Counted from the first letter of the stretch, positions 53,531 to 62,745 are shown. The stretch is 64,000 nucleotides of DNA from Tunturiibacter gelidiferens (GCF_013410115.1 NZ_JACCCV010000002.1:744001-808000); one strand, 5' to 3'. A program made the numbers and translations. Notes: generated by a model not told the origin, from the sequence alone.

Positions 53531-54229
53531 GTGCCTAAATCATTCCTCTTCGTCTTCGCCTTTATGGCAGCCACAACGCTCTGCGCCCGCGCCGCACAGA
53601 ATGACTCCATGGACTGCGGCGAATTCGACAAGCCCATCACCACCCACGACTACACCAGCGCCCCCTCCGACATCCTCCAGCCTCACCACCTGGAAGTCGC
53701 TCGCTCCTTCGCCCCCGACGGAAAACTGAAGCTCCACATCTGCCGCGCCGACCTCCGCCTCAACATTCAGCCCGACGCAAAGGAGATCAAGCTCACGATC
53801 ACGCTCAACACCCAGTCCGGTAGCTACACCATCGCCAACTACATCCAGACCCTCCGCGTCCTGCCCGACAAAGGTGTCATCAATCTCAACTTCCCCAAGG
53901 CAGCCCACGCAACTGTAACCATCACTCTCCCCATGGGCCTCAACTCCGACAACGAAATCAACCTCGGCTACGGCGACCTAAACTTCAACGCAGCCGGCAG
54001 CGCCGGCCACCGGCAGTTCAACGTCGGAATGGGCCACATGAATCTCCTCCTCGACAAAGACAAGAGCTACTCCAAATTGGAAGTCAACGTTGGCCTTGGC
54101 ACCCTCCACGACCACCGCCCCGGCGGCTCCGACGGCCACTTCACCACCACCAAAAACTACTCAGGCTCTGGCGCCGGAGCTCTTGAAATCAACGTAGGCA
54201 TGGGCTCACTCGACATCCGCAACGAATAG
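53531..54229 (+). CDS. Secreted beta-rich hypothetical protein
   Basis: Exported protein of 232 residues that I do not assign to a named family. A signal peptide (FLFVFAFMAATTLCARA) is followed by about 90 residues, then a repeating Gly/Asn beta pattern: INLGYGDLNFNAAG, FNVGMGHMNLLLD, LEVNVGLGTLHDH and LEINVGMGSLDIRNE, spaced by roughly 20-25 residues. Four such repeats suggest a beta-helix or beta-sandwich like DUF4097-type surface proteins. Two Cys occur in the N-terminal part (MDCGEFDK and HICRADL). GTG 53531 is preceded by AGGAGAG. Function unknown; an adhesin or envelope role is a guess. Confidence 0.7.
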   Translation: MPKSFLFVFAFMAATTLCARAAQNDSMDCGEFDKPITTHDYTSAPSDILQPHHLEVARSFAPDGKLKLHICRADLRLNIQPDAKEIKLTITLNTQSGSYTIANYIQTLRVLPDKGVINLNFPKAAHATVTITLPMGLNSDNEINLGYGDLNFNAAGSAGHRQFNVGMGHMNLLLDKDKSYSKLEVNVGLGTLHDHRPGGSDGHFTTTKNYSGSGAGALEINVGMGSLDIRNE

Positions 54230-54329
54230 CCCCCACAACAAACCCTCCGCAACCCTGCCCAGGCTCCCGCGAAGCCTCGCAATTAAACGCATAGCTTCTC
54301 CGGCACCGCGGCTGTTATGCTTCCCCGCT

Positions 54330-55757
54330 GTGAGCCCGCGCCCGAACATCTCGTCGCATCCGACTGCTCCCGCCCAGCAAGCCCAGAACCTCCCTCCCGC
54401 TGCGCTGCATCTCGAAGAACCTGCAAGAACCTCCATGAGAAAGCCTGAACGCAGCTTCTGGCAGATCTGGAATATGAGCTTCGGCTTCCTCGGCATCCAG
54501 TTCGGCTGGGGCCTCCAGATGGCCAACATGAGCGCCATCTACGAGTACCTCGGAGCCCGCGCCGATCAGATCCCCATCCTGTGGCTCGCCGCTCCACTCA
54601 CCGGCCTGCTCATCCAACCCATCATCGGCAACGCCAGCGACCACACCTGGGGCCCTCTCGGCCGCCGCCGCCCCTACTTCCTCGTCGGAGCCATCCTCAG
54701 CTCCCTCATGCTCCTCTTCATGCCCAACTGCTCCAGCCTCTGGATGGCCGCCGGCATGCTCTGGATCCTCGATGCCTCCATCAACGTCAGCATGGAGCCC
54801 TTTCGTGCCTTCGTCGCCGATATCCTCCCCGAAGGCCAGCGCACTCGCGGCTTCGCCATGCAGAGCCTCTTCATCGGCCTCGGCGCCGTCATCGCGTCCG
54901 CACTTCCCTGGCTTCTCACCAACGTCTTCCACTTGACCCAGGTCGTCGGCGACACCCGGGCCGTCCCCACCACCGTCCGCATCTCGTTCTACATCGGCGC
55001 AGCAGCCTATCTCGGCGCGGTCTTATGGACCATCTTCACCACGCCCGAATATCCCCCCGAGAACATGGAAGCATTTCGCCGCGCCAAAAAAGAAAAAACC
55101 GGCCTGATCGCCGGCGCAAAGGAGATCCTCTCCGCAATCGCCCACACGCCGGAGACGATGCGCAGGCTCGGTCCCGTCCAGCTCTTCACCTGGCTCGGCC
55201 TCTTCTGCATGTGGCTCTACTTCCCCGTCGCCGTCGCCCACAATGTCTTCGGCGCGAACGACCCCGCCTCACCGCTCTACAAAGAAGGCATCGAGTGGGG
55301 AGGCATCTGCTTCGCCGCCTACTCTGCCGTCTGCTTCGCCTTCTCCTTCGCCCTGCCCTGGCTCGCCAAAAAAATCGGAAGAAAAAAGACCCACACCGCC
55401 TGCCTGCTCTGCGGAGCCATCGGCCTCATCTCTGTCGTCGTCATGCACAACAAGTACATGCTCCTCTTCACCATGCTCGGCGTAGGCATCGCCTGGGCCA
55501 GCACACTCTCCATGCCCTACGCGATGCTCGCCGCCACCCTCCCCCCGGAGCGCACCGGCGTCTACATGGGCATCTTCAACTTCTTCGTCGTCACCCCCGA
55601 AATCCTGGCCTCCCTCTTCTTCGGCTGGGTCATGACTCACTTCCTCCACAACAACCGCATCTACGCCATCATCGCCGGTGGCCTCTGCATGCTCATCGCA
55701 GCCGCCCTCATGCAGCGAGTCACTGATCCCCGCACCCTCAGCGTTCAGGACATATAA
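54330..55757 (+). CDS. MFS transporter, SLC45/GPH-like
   Basis: Polytopic transporter of 475 residues with about 12 helices. WQIWNMSFGFLGIQFGWGLQMANMSAIYEYLGA is the typical first helix, followed by DHTWGPLGRRRPYFLVGAI, whose RRRPY motif is characteristic of SLC45-type sucrose/maltose transporters. Later segments include FRAFVADILPEGQRTRGFAMQSLFIGLGA and the MFS loop KKIGRKKTHTA. A sugar:proton symport role is likely; the sugar is unknown. It starts at GTG 54330, or ATG 54435 if the disordered N-terminal tail is not made. No glycosidase neighbours it. Confidence 0.87.
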   Translation: MSPRPNISSHPTAPAQQAQNLPPAALHLEEPARTSMRKPERSFWQIWNMSFGFLGIQFGWGLQMANMSAIYEYLGARADQIPILWLAAPLTGLLIQPIIGNASDHTWGPLGRRRPYFLVGAILSSLMLLFMPNCSSLWMAAGMLWILDASINVSMEPFRAFVADILPEGQRTRGFAMQSLFIGLGAVIASALPWLLTNVFHLTQVVGDTRAVPTTVRISFYIGAAAYLGAVLWTIFTTPEYPPENMEAFRRAKKEKTGLIAGAKEILSAIAHTPETMRRLGPVQLFTWLGLFCMWLYFPVAVAHNVFGANDPASPLYKEGIEWGGICFAAYSAVCFAFSFALPWLAKKIGRKKTHTACLLCGAIGLISVVVMHNKYMLLFTMLGVGIAWASTLSMPYAMLAATLPPERTGVYMGIFNFFVVTPEILASLFFGWVMTHFLHNNRIYAIIAGGLCMLIAAALMQRVTDPRTLSVQDI

Positions 55758-55817
55758 CCAACAAACGCAGAAAAGCCCCGGCTCCCACCGAGGCTGTCTC
55801 GAAAAAGATCGAAAGAC

Positions 55818-56195
55818 CTACTTCGTCTTCTTCATCCGCTTCACCACGCCAGACAGCGTGTGCTCATTCATCGCAGCCACCGCGTCCCCGCGCACCTTCT
55901 TGATCCACGCGCTCACGGCCTTGTCCTCAATGCTCAACCAGTCTCCCGCCGAAGCCTCGAACACATCCCCAAGCCCGATCTGCTTCGCCGGAACCTTCAG
56001 CTTCGCCCCGCCATGAGGTCCCTTCTTCTGCTCGATCAGACCAGCTTTATGCAGCAGCAGAAACGCTCTCCGCACCATCACGGCGCTCTCCTTCAGCTCC
56101 TCCGCAATCGCCGACGAGGTATGCATTGCCCCCGGCTCGCTCGCCAGCACCGCCAAAATTCGCACGCTCAACTGAAACCGCCCGCTCTGTGCCAT
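55818..56195 (-). CDS. Rrf2 family transcriptional regulator
   Basis: Winged-helix regulator of 125 residues. It has the Rrf2 features FQLSVRILAVLASEPGAMHTSSAIAEELKESAVMVRRAFLLLHKAGLIEQKKGPHGGAKLK (landmarks SSAIAEEL, VMVRRAFLLL and KKGPHGG), then a dimerisation helix. It lacks the three Cys that bind an Fe-S cluster in IscR/NsrR, so it is probably not redox- or NO-sensing through iron-sulfur. The nearest relatives include YwnA-type regulators. It is convergent with the MFS gene and divergent from the YmdB gene, 91 bases apart. Target genes are unknown. Confidence 0.85.
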   Translation of the reverse strand: MAQSGRFQLSVRILAVLASEPGAMHTSSAIAEELKESAVMVRRAFLLLHKAGLIEQKKGPHGGAKLKVPAKQIGLGDVFEASAGDWLSIEDKAVSAWIKKVRGDAVAAMNEHTLSGVVKRMKKTK

Positions 56196-56286
56196 TCAAA
56201 AAAGCTACCACACCCAGCCGAGGATTCGCCGCCTCATCCCTTATCCACTAAAAATTCTCCACCCCACCACCATGTAAACTTCTTCA

Positions 56287-57081
56287 GTGAACATCCTTTT
56301 TGTCGGCGACGTCTTCGGCTCCGCCGGCCGCCACATCGTCCGCGAACACCTCCCCCACGTCCTCGAAACCAACGCCGTCGACCTCCTCGTCATCAACGGA
56401 GAAAACGCCGCCGGCGGCTTCGGCATCACCCCCTCCATCGCAGAAGAGCTCTTCGACCTCGGCGCCCACGTCATCACCACCGGCAACCACATCTGGGACA
56501 AGCGCGAGATCTTCGAATACATGACCGTCCCCGCCGACTCCCACGCCCGCGGCCGCCGCGTCCTCCGCCCCGCCAACTACGCCGTCGGCACCCCCGGCTT
56601 CGGCGTCTACCAGGGCGAGCTCCCCACCGGCCAGCCCTACGCCGTCATGAACCTCCAGTGCCGCGTCTTCATGTCCTCCTGCGACGACCCCTTCCGCAAA
56701 GCCGACGAACTCCTCAGCAAGATCACCGCCAAGGTCATCCTCCTCGACCTCCACGGCGAAGCGACCAGCGAAAAAGTAGCCCTCGGCTGGTACCTCGACG
56801 GCCGCATCACCGCTCTCCTCGGCACCCACACCCACATCCCCACTGCCGATGAACGCATCCTCCCCAACGGCACCGCCTACCAGACCGACGTCGGCATGTC
56901 CGGCCCCTACGACTCCGTCATCGGCGTAGAAAAAGAGCTCGTCCTCGCCCGCTTCCTCACCGGCATGCCCGGCAAGTTCGAACCCGCCAAGGGCAACCCA
57001 AAGATGTGCGCCGCCCTCATCACCTGCGACGGAGCCACCGGCCGCGCCCATCACATCCAGCGCATCATGCTCGGCGAATAG
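56287..57081 (+). CDS. YmdB family metallophosphoesterase (TIGR00282)
   Basis: Cytosolic phosphodiesterase of 264 residues, the family's usual length. Metal-binding motifs are clear: NILFVGDVFGSAGRHIVREHLP (Asp), VINGENAAGGFGI (Asn/Glu), VITTGNHIWDKREIFEY (Asn-His), LDLHGEATSEKVALG (His) and GTHTHIPTADERILPNGTAYQTDVGMSGP (two His). Bacillus YmdB hydrolyses 2',3'-cAMP-type cyclic nucleotides and influences biofilm and motility choices. Start is GTG 56287. It converges on an EAL-domain gene with 9 bases between stops. In many bacteria this gene follows rny (RNase Y); rny is not here. Confidence 0.92.
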   Translation: MNILFVGDVFGSAGRHIVREHLPHVLETNAVDLLVINGENAAGGFGITPSIAEELFDLGAHVITTGNHIWDKREIFEYMTVPADSHARGRRVLRPANYAVGTPGFGVYQGELPTGQPYAVMNLQCRVFMSSCDDPFRKADELLSKITAKVILLDLHGEATSEKVALGWYLDGRITALLGTHTHIPTADERILPNGTAYQTDVGMSGPYDSVIGVEKELVLARFLTGMPGKFEPAKGNPKMCAALITCDGATGRAHHIQRIMLGE

Positions 57082-57089
57082 CTCCGGCT

Positions 57090-57914
57090 CTACTGCCGAA
57101 TCGCATTTCGAAACCACTCCAGCTCCGTGCGCGTGATCCGGGAAAAATGCTTCGGTTCACTCCGCGGATACCGCACTTGCGGAATCTCGCACCCTACCGG
57201 ACGCGCAAACAGAAATCCCTGCATGTACCGGATCCCAAACCCTCGCAGCGTCAGGTACTCCTCCACCGTCTCGACGCCCTCCGCGATCAGCTTCACCCGC
57301 ATCTTCCGGCAAACCTTGCTGAACGCCTCCACAATCGTCTTCTTCGCACGATTCGTCGCGATCCCCTTGATCAGCTCCCGATCGATCTTCACCACATCCG
57401 GAGCGCACCGCGCCAGCACATTCAGCCCCGCATACCCCGCCCCGAAGTCGTCAATTGCAATCACCACCCCAGCCTTGCGATGCAGATCGACGATCCGTGC
57501 CAGTTCGTTGCCATCCAGTCGCACACCCTCTGACAACTCCAGCACCAGAGAATCCGCCCGCAATCCGTAGTGCTTCGCCAGCCGAACCACATAGTAAGCA
57601 TCCTTGCCCCGCAGCTCCATCAAAGGCCCAAGATTGATGGCAAACTTGACGCCGCTCTGCTCCAACCGCATCGCTGCCGCCAGGCGCAACGACCTCGCCA
57701 TCGCAAGCTTGTCGAACGCAGGAATCTCGAAGGGTTCAAAGTCTTTTACCAGCTCGGAGTAGTTCTCTCCATGCGGCCCGCGGCACAGCGCCTCATACGC
57801 ATAGACCGTCTCGGTCTCTAAGTCCACGATCGGCTGCAAGACAATCTGAAACTCAGGAAACGTCCTTCGCATCCGATGCTTCGATCCGTAACCGCTCTGC
57901 GTCGAATAAAACAT
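57090..57914 (-). CDS. EAL domain cyclic-di-GMP phosphodiesterase
   Basis: Single-domain EAL protein of 274 residues without a sensory or membrane part. Catalytic markers are all present: AYEALCRGPHGE (EAL motif), FAINLGP (Asn), LELSEGVRLDG (Glu), IDDFGAGYAGLN (DDFGxGY, loop 6), VKIDRELIKG (Lys), LIAEGVET (Glu) and YMQGFLFARPVG (Gln-Gly). It should therefore hydrolyse cyclic di-GMP to pGpG. Input signals are unclear because no PAS or GAF domain is attached. The upstream gap (57915-58232) must hold its promoter. A convergent YmdB-type phosphodiesterase suggests nucleotide-signal metabolism here, but no direct link is shown. Confidence 0.9.
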   Translation of the reverse strand: MFYSTQSGYGSKHRMRRTFPEFQIVLQPIVDLETETVYAYEALCRGPHGENYSELVKDFEPFEIPAFDKLAMARSLRLAAAMRLEQSGVKFAINLGPLMELRGKDAYYVVRLAKHYGLRADSLVLELSEGVRLDGNELARIVDLHRKAGVVIAIDDFGAGYAGLNVLARCAPDVVKIDRELIKGIATNRAKKTIVEAFSKVCRKMRVKLIAEGVETVEEYLTLRGFGIRYMQGFLFARPVGCEIPQVRYPRSEPKHFSRITRTELEWFRNAIRQ

Positions 57915-58232
57915 TGCAGGCCTCCCTTACTTCGCATAGCTCAAGAAGTCTGGGAGATATAAACATTTCCTATGCTTCCAACCGGCGGACGGGTCATGTT
58001 GGGGTCTTCTCCCCTTACAATCCGGCAGGTTGTACTTGAGCTAACGAAGAAAACATCGGCTCAGATGTAGCGTTTCTTTAGTTTTTCCCTCCAAAAGCCT
58101 TGTTTAACGGCAAATTTGATAACACCAATGACATCACCATCCCCAATCCATCGCGTAAAAAAGAGCAGCCCGTAAAGGCTGCCCTCTTCCCTGCTTCCTC
58201 AAATCCCGCCCACGGTCAGGCCGGGTGTAGCC
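57915..58232. other. Intergenic region with EAL gene promoter
   Basis: This gap of 318 bases contains the EAL gene promoter (minus strand) and, at 58155-58190, the terminator of the DinB gene. I did not identify a firm -35/-10 pair. No gene or repeat of the families seen elsewhere is present. Confidence 0.4.
58155..58188 (-). terminator. Rho-independent terminator of the DinB gene
   Basis: On the minus strand, GCAGCC (58182-58177) pairs with GGCTGC (58170-58165) around a 6-nt loop, with extra GAG/CTC pairing at the base, followed by a run of six T (complement of AAAAAA at 58157-58162). It lies about 45 bases after the stop codon of the secreted DinB gene. Confidence 0.8.
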
Positions 58233-58871
<639 letters not shown>

Positions 58872-58989
58872 CTAAGCCTACCAGATTTCATCTCTTGATG
58901 TGTCACGAAGCAGCGCCTCCCGCGCAGCAATCGAGTCCACCAGCCACCCACGATCAAAAGCGTCTCCGCACCCACATCCCCCGCAGAGT

Positions 58990-59532
58990 CTAAGTGACAG
59001 GAAACCCCGCGTCAGCCTTGATCTCTTCAATCTGCAACGCATGCCGCGCGCTATGCTGGCCCAACACCTCCAGCCACTGATAACAGTCCAGATCTCCGAA
59101 CGCAATATGAGGGAAGAAATGATCGCGCAGATCCGCCTTCGTCCCCGCAGCAAATGCAACTGTAACCGCCCTGGTCTTTTGTAACTCAAGTACTAACTCA
59201 CTCCGGTCCGGCCACCTCCCCGTCGGACGAACGACCTCCCGGGCAATCAGTTTGTTACTCCGGCCAGCTGCAACTCCCAGAACGAGCGGCTCCTTCGCGC
59301 CAACATCTGCCTTCTTCTCAGGCTCGGCCGGCCCTTCCAGAGTCTTCGCAATCGCGGACCGGATGAATCCTTCAAACACAATCAAGTGCTCGATGTTCTC
59401 TGCAATCGACCATCGCTCAGGCGTCTCGCGAAAGCTCCACTGCTCGTCCGTCAATCCACGCACCAACTCCAATAGCCTCGCTTCACTCGAAGCCAGCTGC
59501 TCCATCACAAGTCGCCGCTCCTGTACTTCCAT
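58990..59532 (-). CDS. DinB family protein (cytosolic)
   Basis: DinB/YfiT-type four-helix-bundle protein of about 180 residues without a signal peptide. It has QLASSEARLLELVRGLTDEQWSFRETPERWSIAENIEHLIVFEG, where W-x-E-N-I-E-H-L carries the first metal His, and DCYQWLEVLGQHSARHALQIEEI with two more His residues. This HxxxH triad is the usual nickel/zinc site of bacillithiol S-transferase-like enzymes. GGGAG lies six bases before ATG 59532; the frame continues to 59658 but this extension is Cys/Trp-rich and unlikely. It is upstream of, and in the same direction as, the secreted DinB gene, 160 bases away. Confidence 0.82.
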   Translation of the reverse strand: MEVQERRLVMEQLASSEARLLELVRGLTDEQWSFRETPERWSIAENIEHLIVFEGFIRSAIAKTLEGPAEPEKKADVGAKEPLVLGVAAGRSNKLIAREVVRPTGRWPDRSELVLELQKTRAVTVAFAAGTKADLRDHFFPHIAFGDLDCYQWLEVLGQHSARHALQIEEIKADAGFPVT

Positions 59533-59641
59533 TCCTCGCTCCCGTCCTTCCAACCACTCTCTTCCAACGATTGGAGCACAACATCGGCGGCAAAAACAGA
59601 AGCCACTGGTCTCAACAAATAACTCACACCAACCAAGCCAC

Positions 59642-60823
59642 TTAGTCCCAGTTCGCACGCGCCCAGTTGATCAGCTGTAAAAAGGCAGGCCCCGCCGACG
59701 CAACATTGTTATCGTCTTCAAACGGCCACGGAGTAAAAGGATTCAGCGAGAACTCCGCCTCTCCCCCAACATCCACGCCCACAACATAAGGCCCATCCGC
59801 CCACTCAGCAAAATACGGCCCGCCGGAGTCCCCGGGACTGGAATCCCCGTCCTGAGTCTCCAGTTCCATCGCATCGCCGAAGTCGTTGCTATCCTCATCG
59901 TCATCATGAAAGCTGATCCCACCCTGAAAAGAGGGCTGCTCCGCATTCGCGATCAGCCCCGGATAGCCAACCAGGGTCCAGACATTCAGATCGTTCCAGT
60001 TATCGTCATACGACCGCGCTCCGAGCCAGCCCAAACTATCTCCCAATCGGTCCTGCAGCTTCAACACTGCGAAATCAAACGCGGGAGCTGGAGGGCTATT
60101 GGTGTCGTACGATGAAGACGCCTCAACATACGAGGTCACCCCGGCGCCCGCAACCGACACTCCATTGAAGTAGCCCGGCGTAAATTGAATCATCGCCGGG
60201 TTCGCACCCCACGGCACCATGTGCGACGCAGTGATCACGGTATTGGGTCCCACCAGCGTTCCCGTTCCGAATCCCGACGGCACAAAGCTCGAAGGATCCG
60301 TATAGACATCGAGCTTCCCAATGCACTGCCATGGATACCCCGACGGGAAGAACGCCTGCCGGACATCGGTACCCCAGATATACCCATGCGGATAAAGACG
60401 ACTACCGTCCTTGCGCCTCATTATGGTTCTCGTGATCCGCGGAGACAGCTTCGGATGGTAGATCCGGTCAGCCCACTCCGCATAGAAAGGAGGCGCGGGC
60501 GGAGGCAGAGGCAGCGTCGGGGATTCCACCTGGACTCCAGGGCGCTGACGAATGTACTCCTGAATAGGCAATCCACGCAGCAACCCGTACTTGTTCTCAA
60601 TCTGGTACGCCGCCATCCCATCCTTCAGCGACACCTTGTGGATCAACTTCTCTAACTTCAAATCGCCCGGCGCATCAACAAACGTAAAGCTGTTGGAGGA
60701 CTTGAGTGATTGCAGCGCCTTGGGCGGCGTTCCGTGCTTCATCACGTTGTCTAAGCGGAACACCTGCTCCGGAGTCAGTGGTGAAGATGCTTTGCGAGAG
60801 TCCAATTTTGCCTTTTGCGCCAT
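59642..60823 (-). CDS. Trypsin/V8-like serine protease
   Basis: Serine protease of about 393 residues. The chymotrypsin-like domain occupies about 140-393: catalytic His in VITASHMVPWG, Asp in FDFAVLKLQDRLG, Ser in SSPGDSGGPYFAEW, all in the expected order. It resembles glutamyl endopeptidase/V8-type enzymes. The N-terminal 130 residues (STPLTPEQ-like SPLTPEQVFRLDNVMKHG and SNSFTFVDAP) look like a pro-region but no Sec or Tat signal is visible, which is odd for an enzyme usually exported. ATG 60823 has AAGGAG upstream; the frame is open to 60862. Substrate unknown. Confidence 0.85.
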   Translation of the reverse strand: MAQKAKLDSRKASSPLTPEQVFRLDNVMKHGTPPKALQSLKSSNSFTFVDAPGDLKLEKLIHKVSLKDGMAAYQIENKYGLLRGLPIQEYIRQRPGVQVESPTLPLPPPAPPFYAEWADRIYHPKLSPRITRTIMRRKDGSRLYPHGYIWGTDVRQAFFPSGYPWQCIGKLDVYTDPSSFVPSGFGTGTLVGPNTVITASHMVPWGANPAMIQFTPGYFNGVSVAGAGVTSYVEASSSYDTNSPPAPAFDFAVLKLQDRLGDSLGWLGARSYDDNWNDLNVWTLVGYPGLIANAEQPSFQGGISFHDDDEDSNDFGDAMELETQDGDSSPGDSGGPYFAEWADGPYVVGVDVGGEAEFSLNPFTPWPFEDDNNVASAGPAFLQLINWARANWD

Positions 60824-61171
60824 CGTGATCTCCTTGTGACTCAGATCTGAAATTCCCATCACGCCTCGGGGGAATCAGGAGGTCCATCTGGCGCCTACTC
60901 GACCGCTTAGGCCAGCTTCACTTCATCCTCGATCTCTCTCTTCGCGTTTTCGCCCTCCGGCCAATCAAGTCGCACTTTCCACGTTCCTGAAGAACAAGAG
61001 CTCATCCTTCATGCCTTGTATCGTGAAGAATCGAGCCTTTACGTTACGCCCGATTTATCTTCTTCGCTCAAACTCGATGCGATTACAACGCGCGGCATAC
61101 AACGTTGGAGCTGCATCTCCTCCTCTGCCCGCCAATCCAGCCTCGAATCACTCTGGCAGTAAAATAAAACC
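60824..61171. other. Intergenic region before the cysteine desulfurase
   Basis: A 348-base gap holding the divergent promoters of the protease (minus) and the cysteine desulfurase (plus). I see no gene, no known repeat and no unambiguous promoter. No IscR-type operator was recognised. Confidence 0.35.
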
Positions 61172-62566
61172 ATGCGCCGAATCTACATGGACGCCAACGC
61201 CACCACACCTCTCCTCCCCGAGGTCTTCGAGGCCATGCGTCCCTTCTTCCTCGAGCACTACGGCAACGCCAGCTCCATCCACCAGCAGGGCCAGTTCGCC
61301 CGCGCCGCCGTCGATCACGCCCGAGATCAGATCGCAAGCCTCCTCCACTGCCGCACCTCCGAGATCGTCTTCACCTCCGGCGGCACCGAAAGCGACAACC
61401 TCGCCCTCTTCGGAACCCTCGAGCGTACCGCCGAGCCCGCCCACCTCATCACCACCAGCATCGAGCACGACGCCATCCTCCGCGCCGCCGAATCCCTCGA
61501 AAAGAAGAACATCGAAGTCACCTTCCTCCCCAGCACCCCGCAAGGCCTCATCGAACCAGCCGCGCTCCAGGCCGCCCTCCGCCCCAACACAAAACTCGTC
61601 AGCGTCATGTTCGCGAACAACGAGACCGGCGTCATCCAGCCCATCGCTGAGCTCGCCGCCATCGCCCACGCCGCCGGCGCACTCTTCCACACCGACGCGG
61701 TCCAGGCCGTAGGCCGTCTCCCCCTCGACCTCAGCCCCAAGGGCGCACTCAAGGACGTAGACCTCCTCACCCTCTCCGGCCACAAGATCTACGCCCCCAA
61801 AGGCATCGGTGTCCTCTTCGTACGTCGCAGCGTCCGCCTCGCCCCTATGCTCCACGGCGGCAACCACGAGCGCCAGCGCCGCGCCGGAACTGAAAACGTG
61901 GCCGGCATCGTCGCCATCGGCAAAGCCGCCGAACTCGCCCAGGCCTGGCTCGCAACAACATCCGCCACAACTGCAGGCGTTGCCAATCTCGACAGTTCCA
62001 CAACTCCGGGTGCCCCATCCTTCGCGCGCTTTGCGAAGGGTGGGTTATCACCTGCCCCAACTTCCGCTCCCGCCACAGAATCGGGTGCCCCACATCTCGA
62101 CTCTGAGATGTGGGCATCGGGCGAACGCCCGACCGCCCCCGCCCCTCCCAACTACGCCGACAGCCCCACCCATCTCGCAGCCCTGCGCGACCGTCTCGAG
62201 CAAGGCATTCTCTCCCAGGTAGAAGAGTGCGGCATCAACGGAGCCGGAGCGCCCCGCGTCTCCAACACCACCAGCCTCTACTTCGATCACATCGAAGCCG
62301 AAGCCCTCGTCATCGCCCTCGACCTCAAAGGCCTCTCCGTCAGCGGAGGCTCAGCCTGCCAATCCGGAGCCACCGAACCCTCCCACGTCCTCACCGCCAT
62401 GGGCCTCTCTCCCGCCCGTGCCCGCGCCAGCATCCGCTTCTCTCTCTCCCGCCTCACCACCGCCGAAGAGATCGACGAAGCCCTTACCCTGATCCCCACC
62501 GCCGTAGCCCGCCTCCGCGACCTAAGCCCCGCCTGGCGCAAGGCCCCCGCCCTGATCCCCGCCTAG
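61172..62566 (+). CDS. Cysteine desulfurase (NifS/IscS-like) with repeat insert
   Basis: PLP-dependent cysteine desulfurase of 464 residues, against 380-400 for the family. It shows YMDANATTPLLPEVFEAM, GNASSIHQQG, IVFTSGGTESDNLALFG, FHTDAVQAVG, the PLP Lys 205 in TLSGHKIYAPKGIG and the active-site Cys 396 in SGGSACQSGATEPSHVL. The enzyme removes sulfur from cysteine for Fe-S clusters or tRNA thiolation. Residues of about 278-323 are encoded by two hairpin elements (62006-62046 and 62081-62133) inserted in-frame; the insert falls between the large-domain part ending LAQAWLA and the small-domain helix LAALRDRL, a surface region, so activity may be kept. No isc or suf genes follow. Confidence 0.9.
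   Translation: MRRIYMDANATTPLLPEVFEAMRPFFLEHYGNASSIHQQGQFARAAVDHARDQIASLLHCRTSEIVFTSGGTESDNLALFGTLERTAEPAHLITTSIEHDAILRAAESLEKKNIEVTFLPSTPQGLIEPAALQAALRPNTKLVSVMFANNETGVIQPIAELAAIAHAAGALFHTDAVQAVGRLPLDLSPKGALKDVDLLTLSGHKIYAPKGIGVLFVRRSVRLAPMLHGGNHERQRRAGTENVAGIVAIGKAAELAQAWLATTSATTAGVANLDSSTTPGAPSFARFAKGGLSPAPTSAPATESGAPHLDSEMWASGERPTAPAPPNYADSPTHLAALRDRLEQGILSQVEECGINGAGAPRVSNTTSLYFDHIEAEALVIALDLKGLSVSGGSACQSGATEPSHVLTAMGLSPARARASIRFSLSRLTTAEEIDEALTLIPTAVARLRDLSPAWRKAPALIPA
62006..62133 (+). repeat. GGGTGCCCC hairpin elements in-frame inside cysteine desulfurase
   Basis: Unit 1 (62006-62046): CCGGGTGCCCCATCC with a TTCGC/GCGAA-based stem. Unit 2 (62081-62133): CCCACATCTC/GAGATGTGGG (62089-62114) then TCGGGCG-AA-CGCCCGA (62117-62132). 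Unit 2 matches the intergenic element at 44502-44554 in both hairpins and flanks, though the first hairpin arms differ in sequence. No stop codon arises in the gene's frame. Confidence 0.85.
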
Positions 62567-62595
62567 AACCCCATACGTACCCACAAACCTTTGCT

Positions 62596-62745
62596 GTCAT
62601 CCTGAGCGCAGCGAAAATCCCAACATGCCACAAGCTTTTGCCGTCCTCCTGAGCGCAACAAAAAATCCAACATGCCACAAACCTTTGCTGTCATCCTGAG
62701 CCACAAGCCTTTGCTGTCATCCTGAGCGCAGCGAAGGATCCCGAC
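62596..62745 (+). repeat. Tandem GTCATCCTGAGC repeats
   Basis: After the desulfurase stop, units of the form CCACAARCYTTTGC-TGTCATCCTGAGCGC recur at about 62580-62625, 62630-62670, 62675-62700 and 62701-62745, some degenerate. They belong to the same family as 36419, 40163 and 44361. No gene is seen between 62567 and 63074 apart from these and the element at 62925-63060. Confidence 0.75.

Noticed and set aside
54581-55726. 381-codon Arg/His-rich frame inside the MFS gene
   Set aside because: Out-of-frame shadow; the other frame gives a full transporter with the RRRPY motif.
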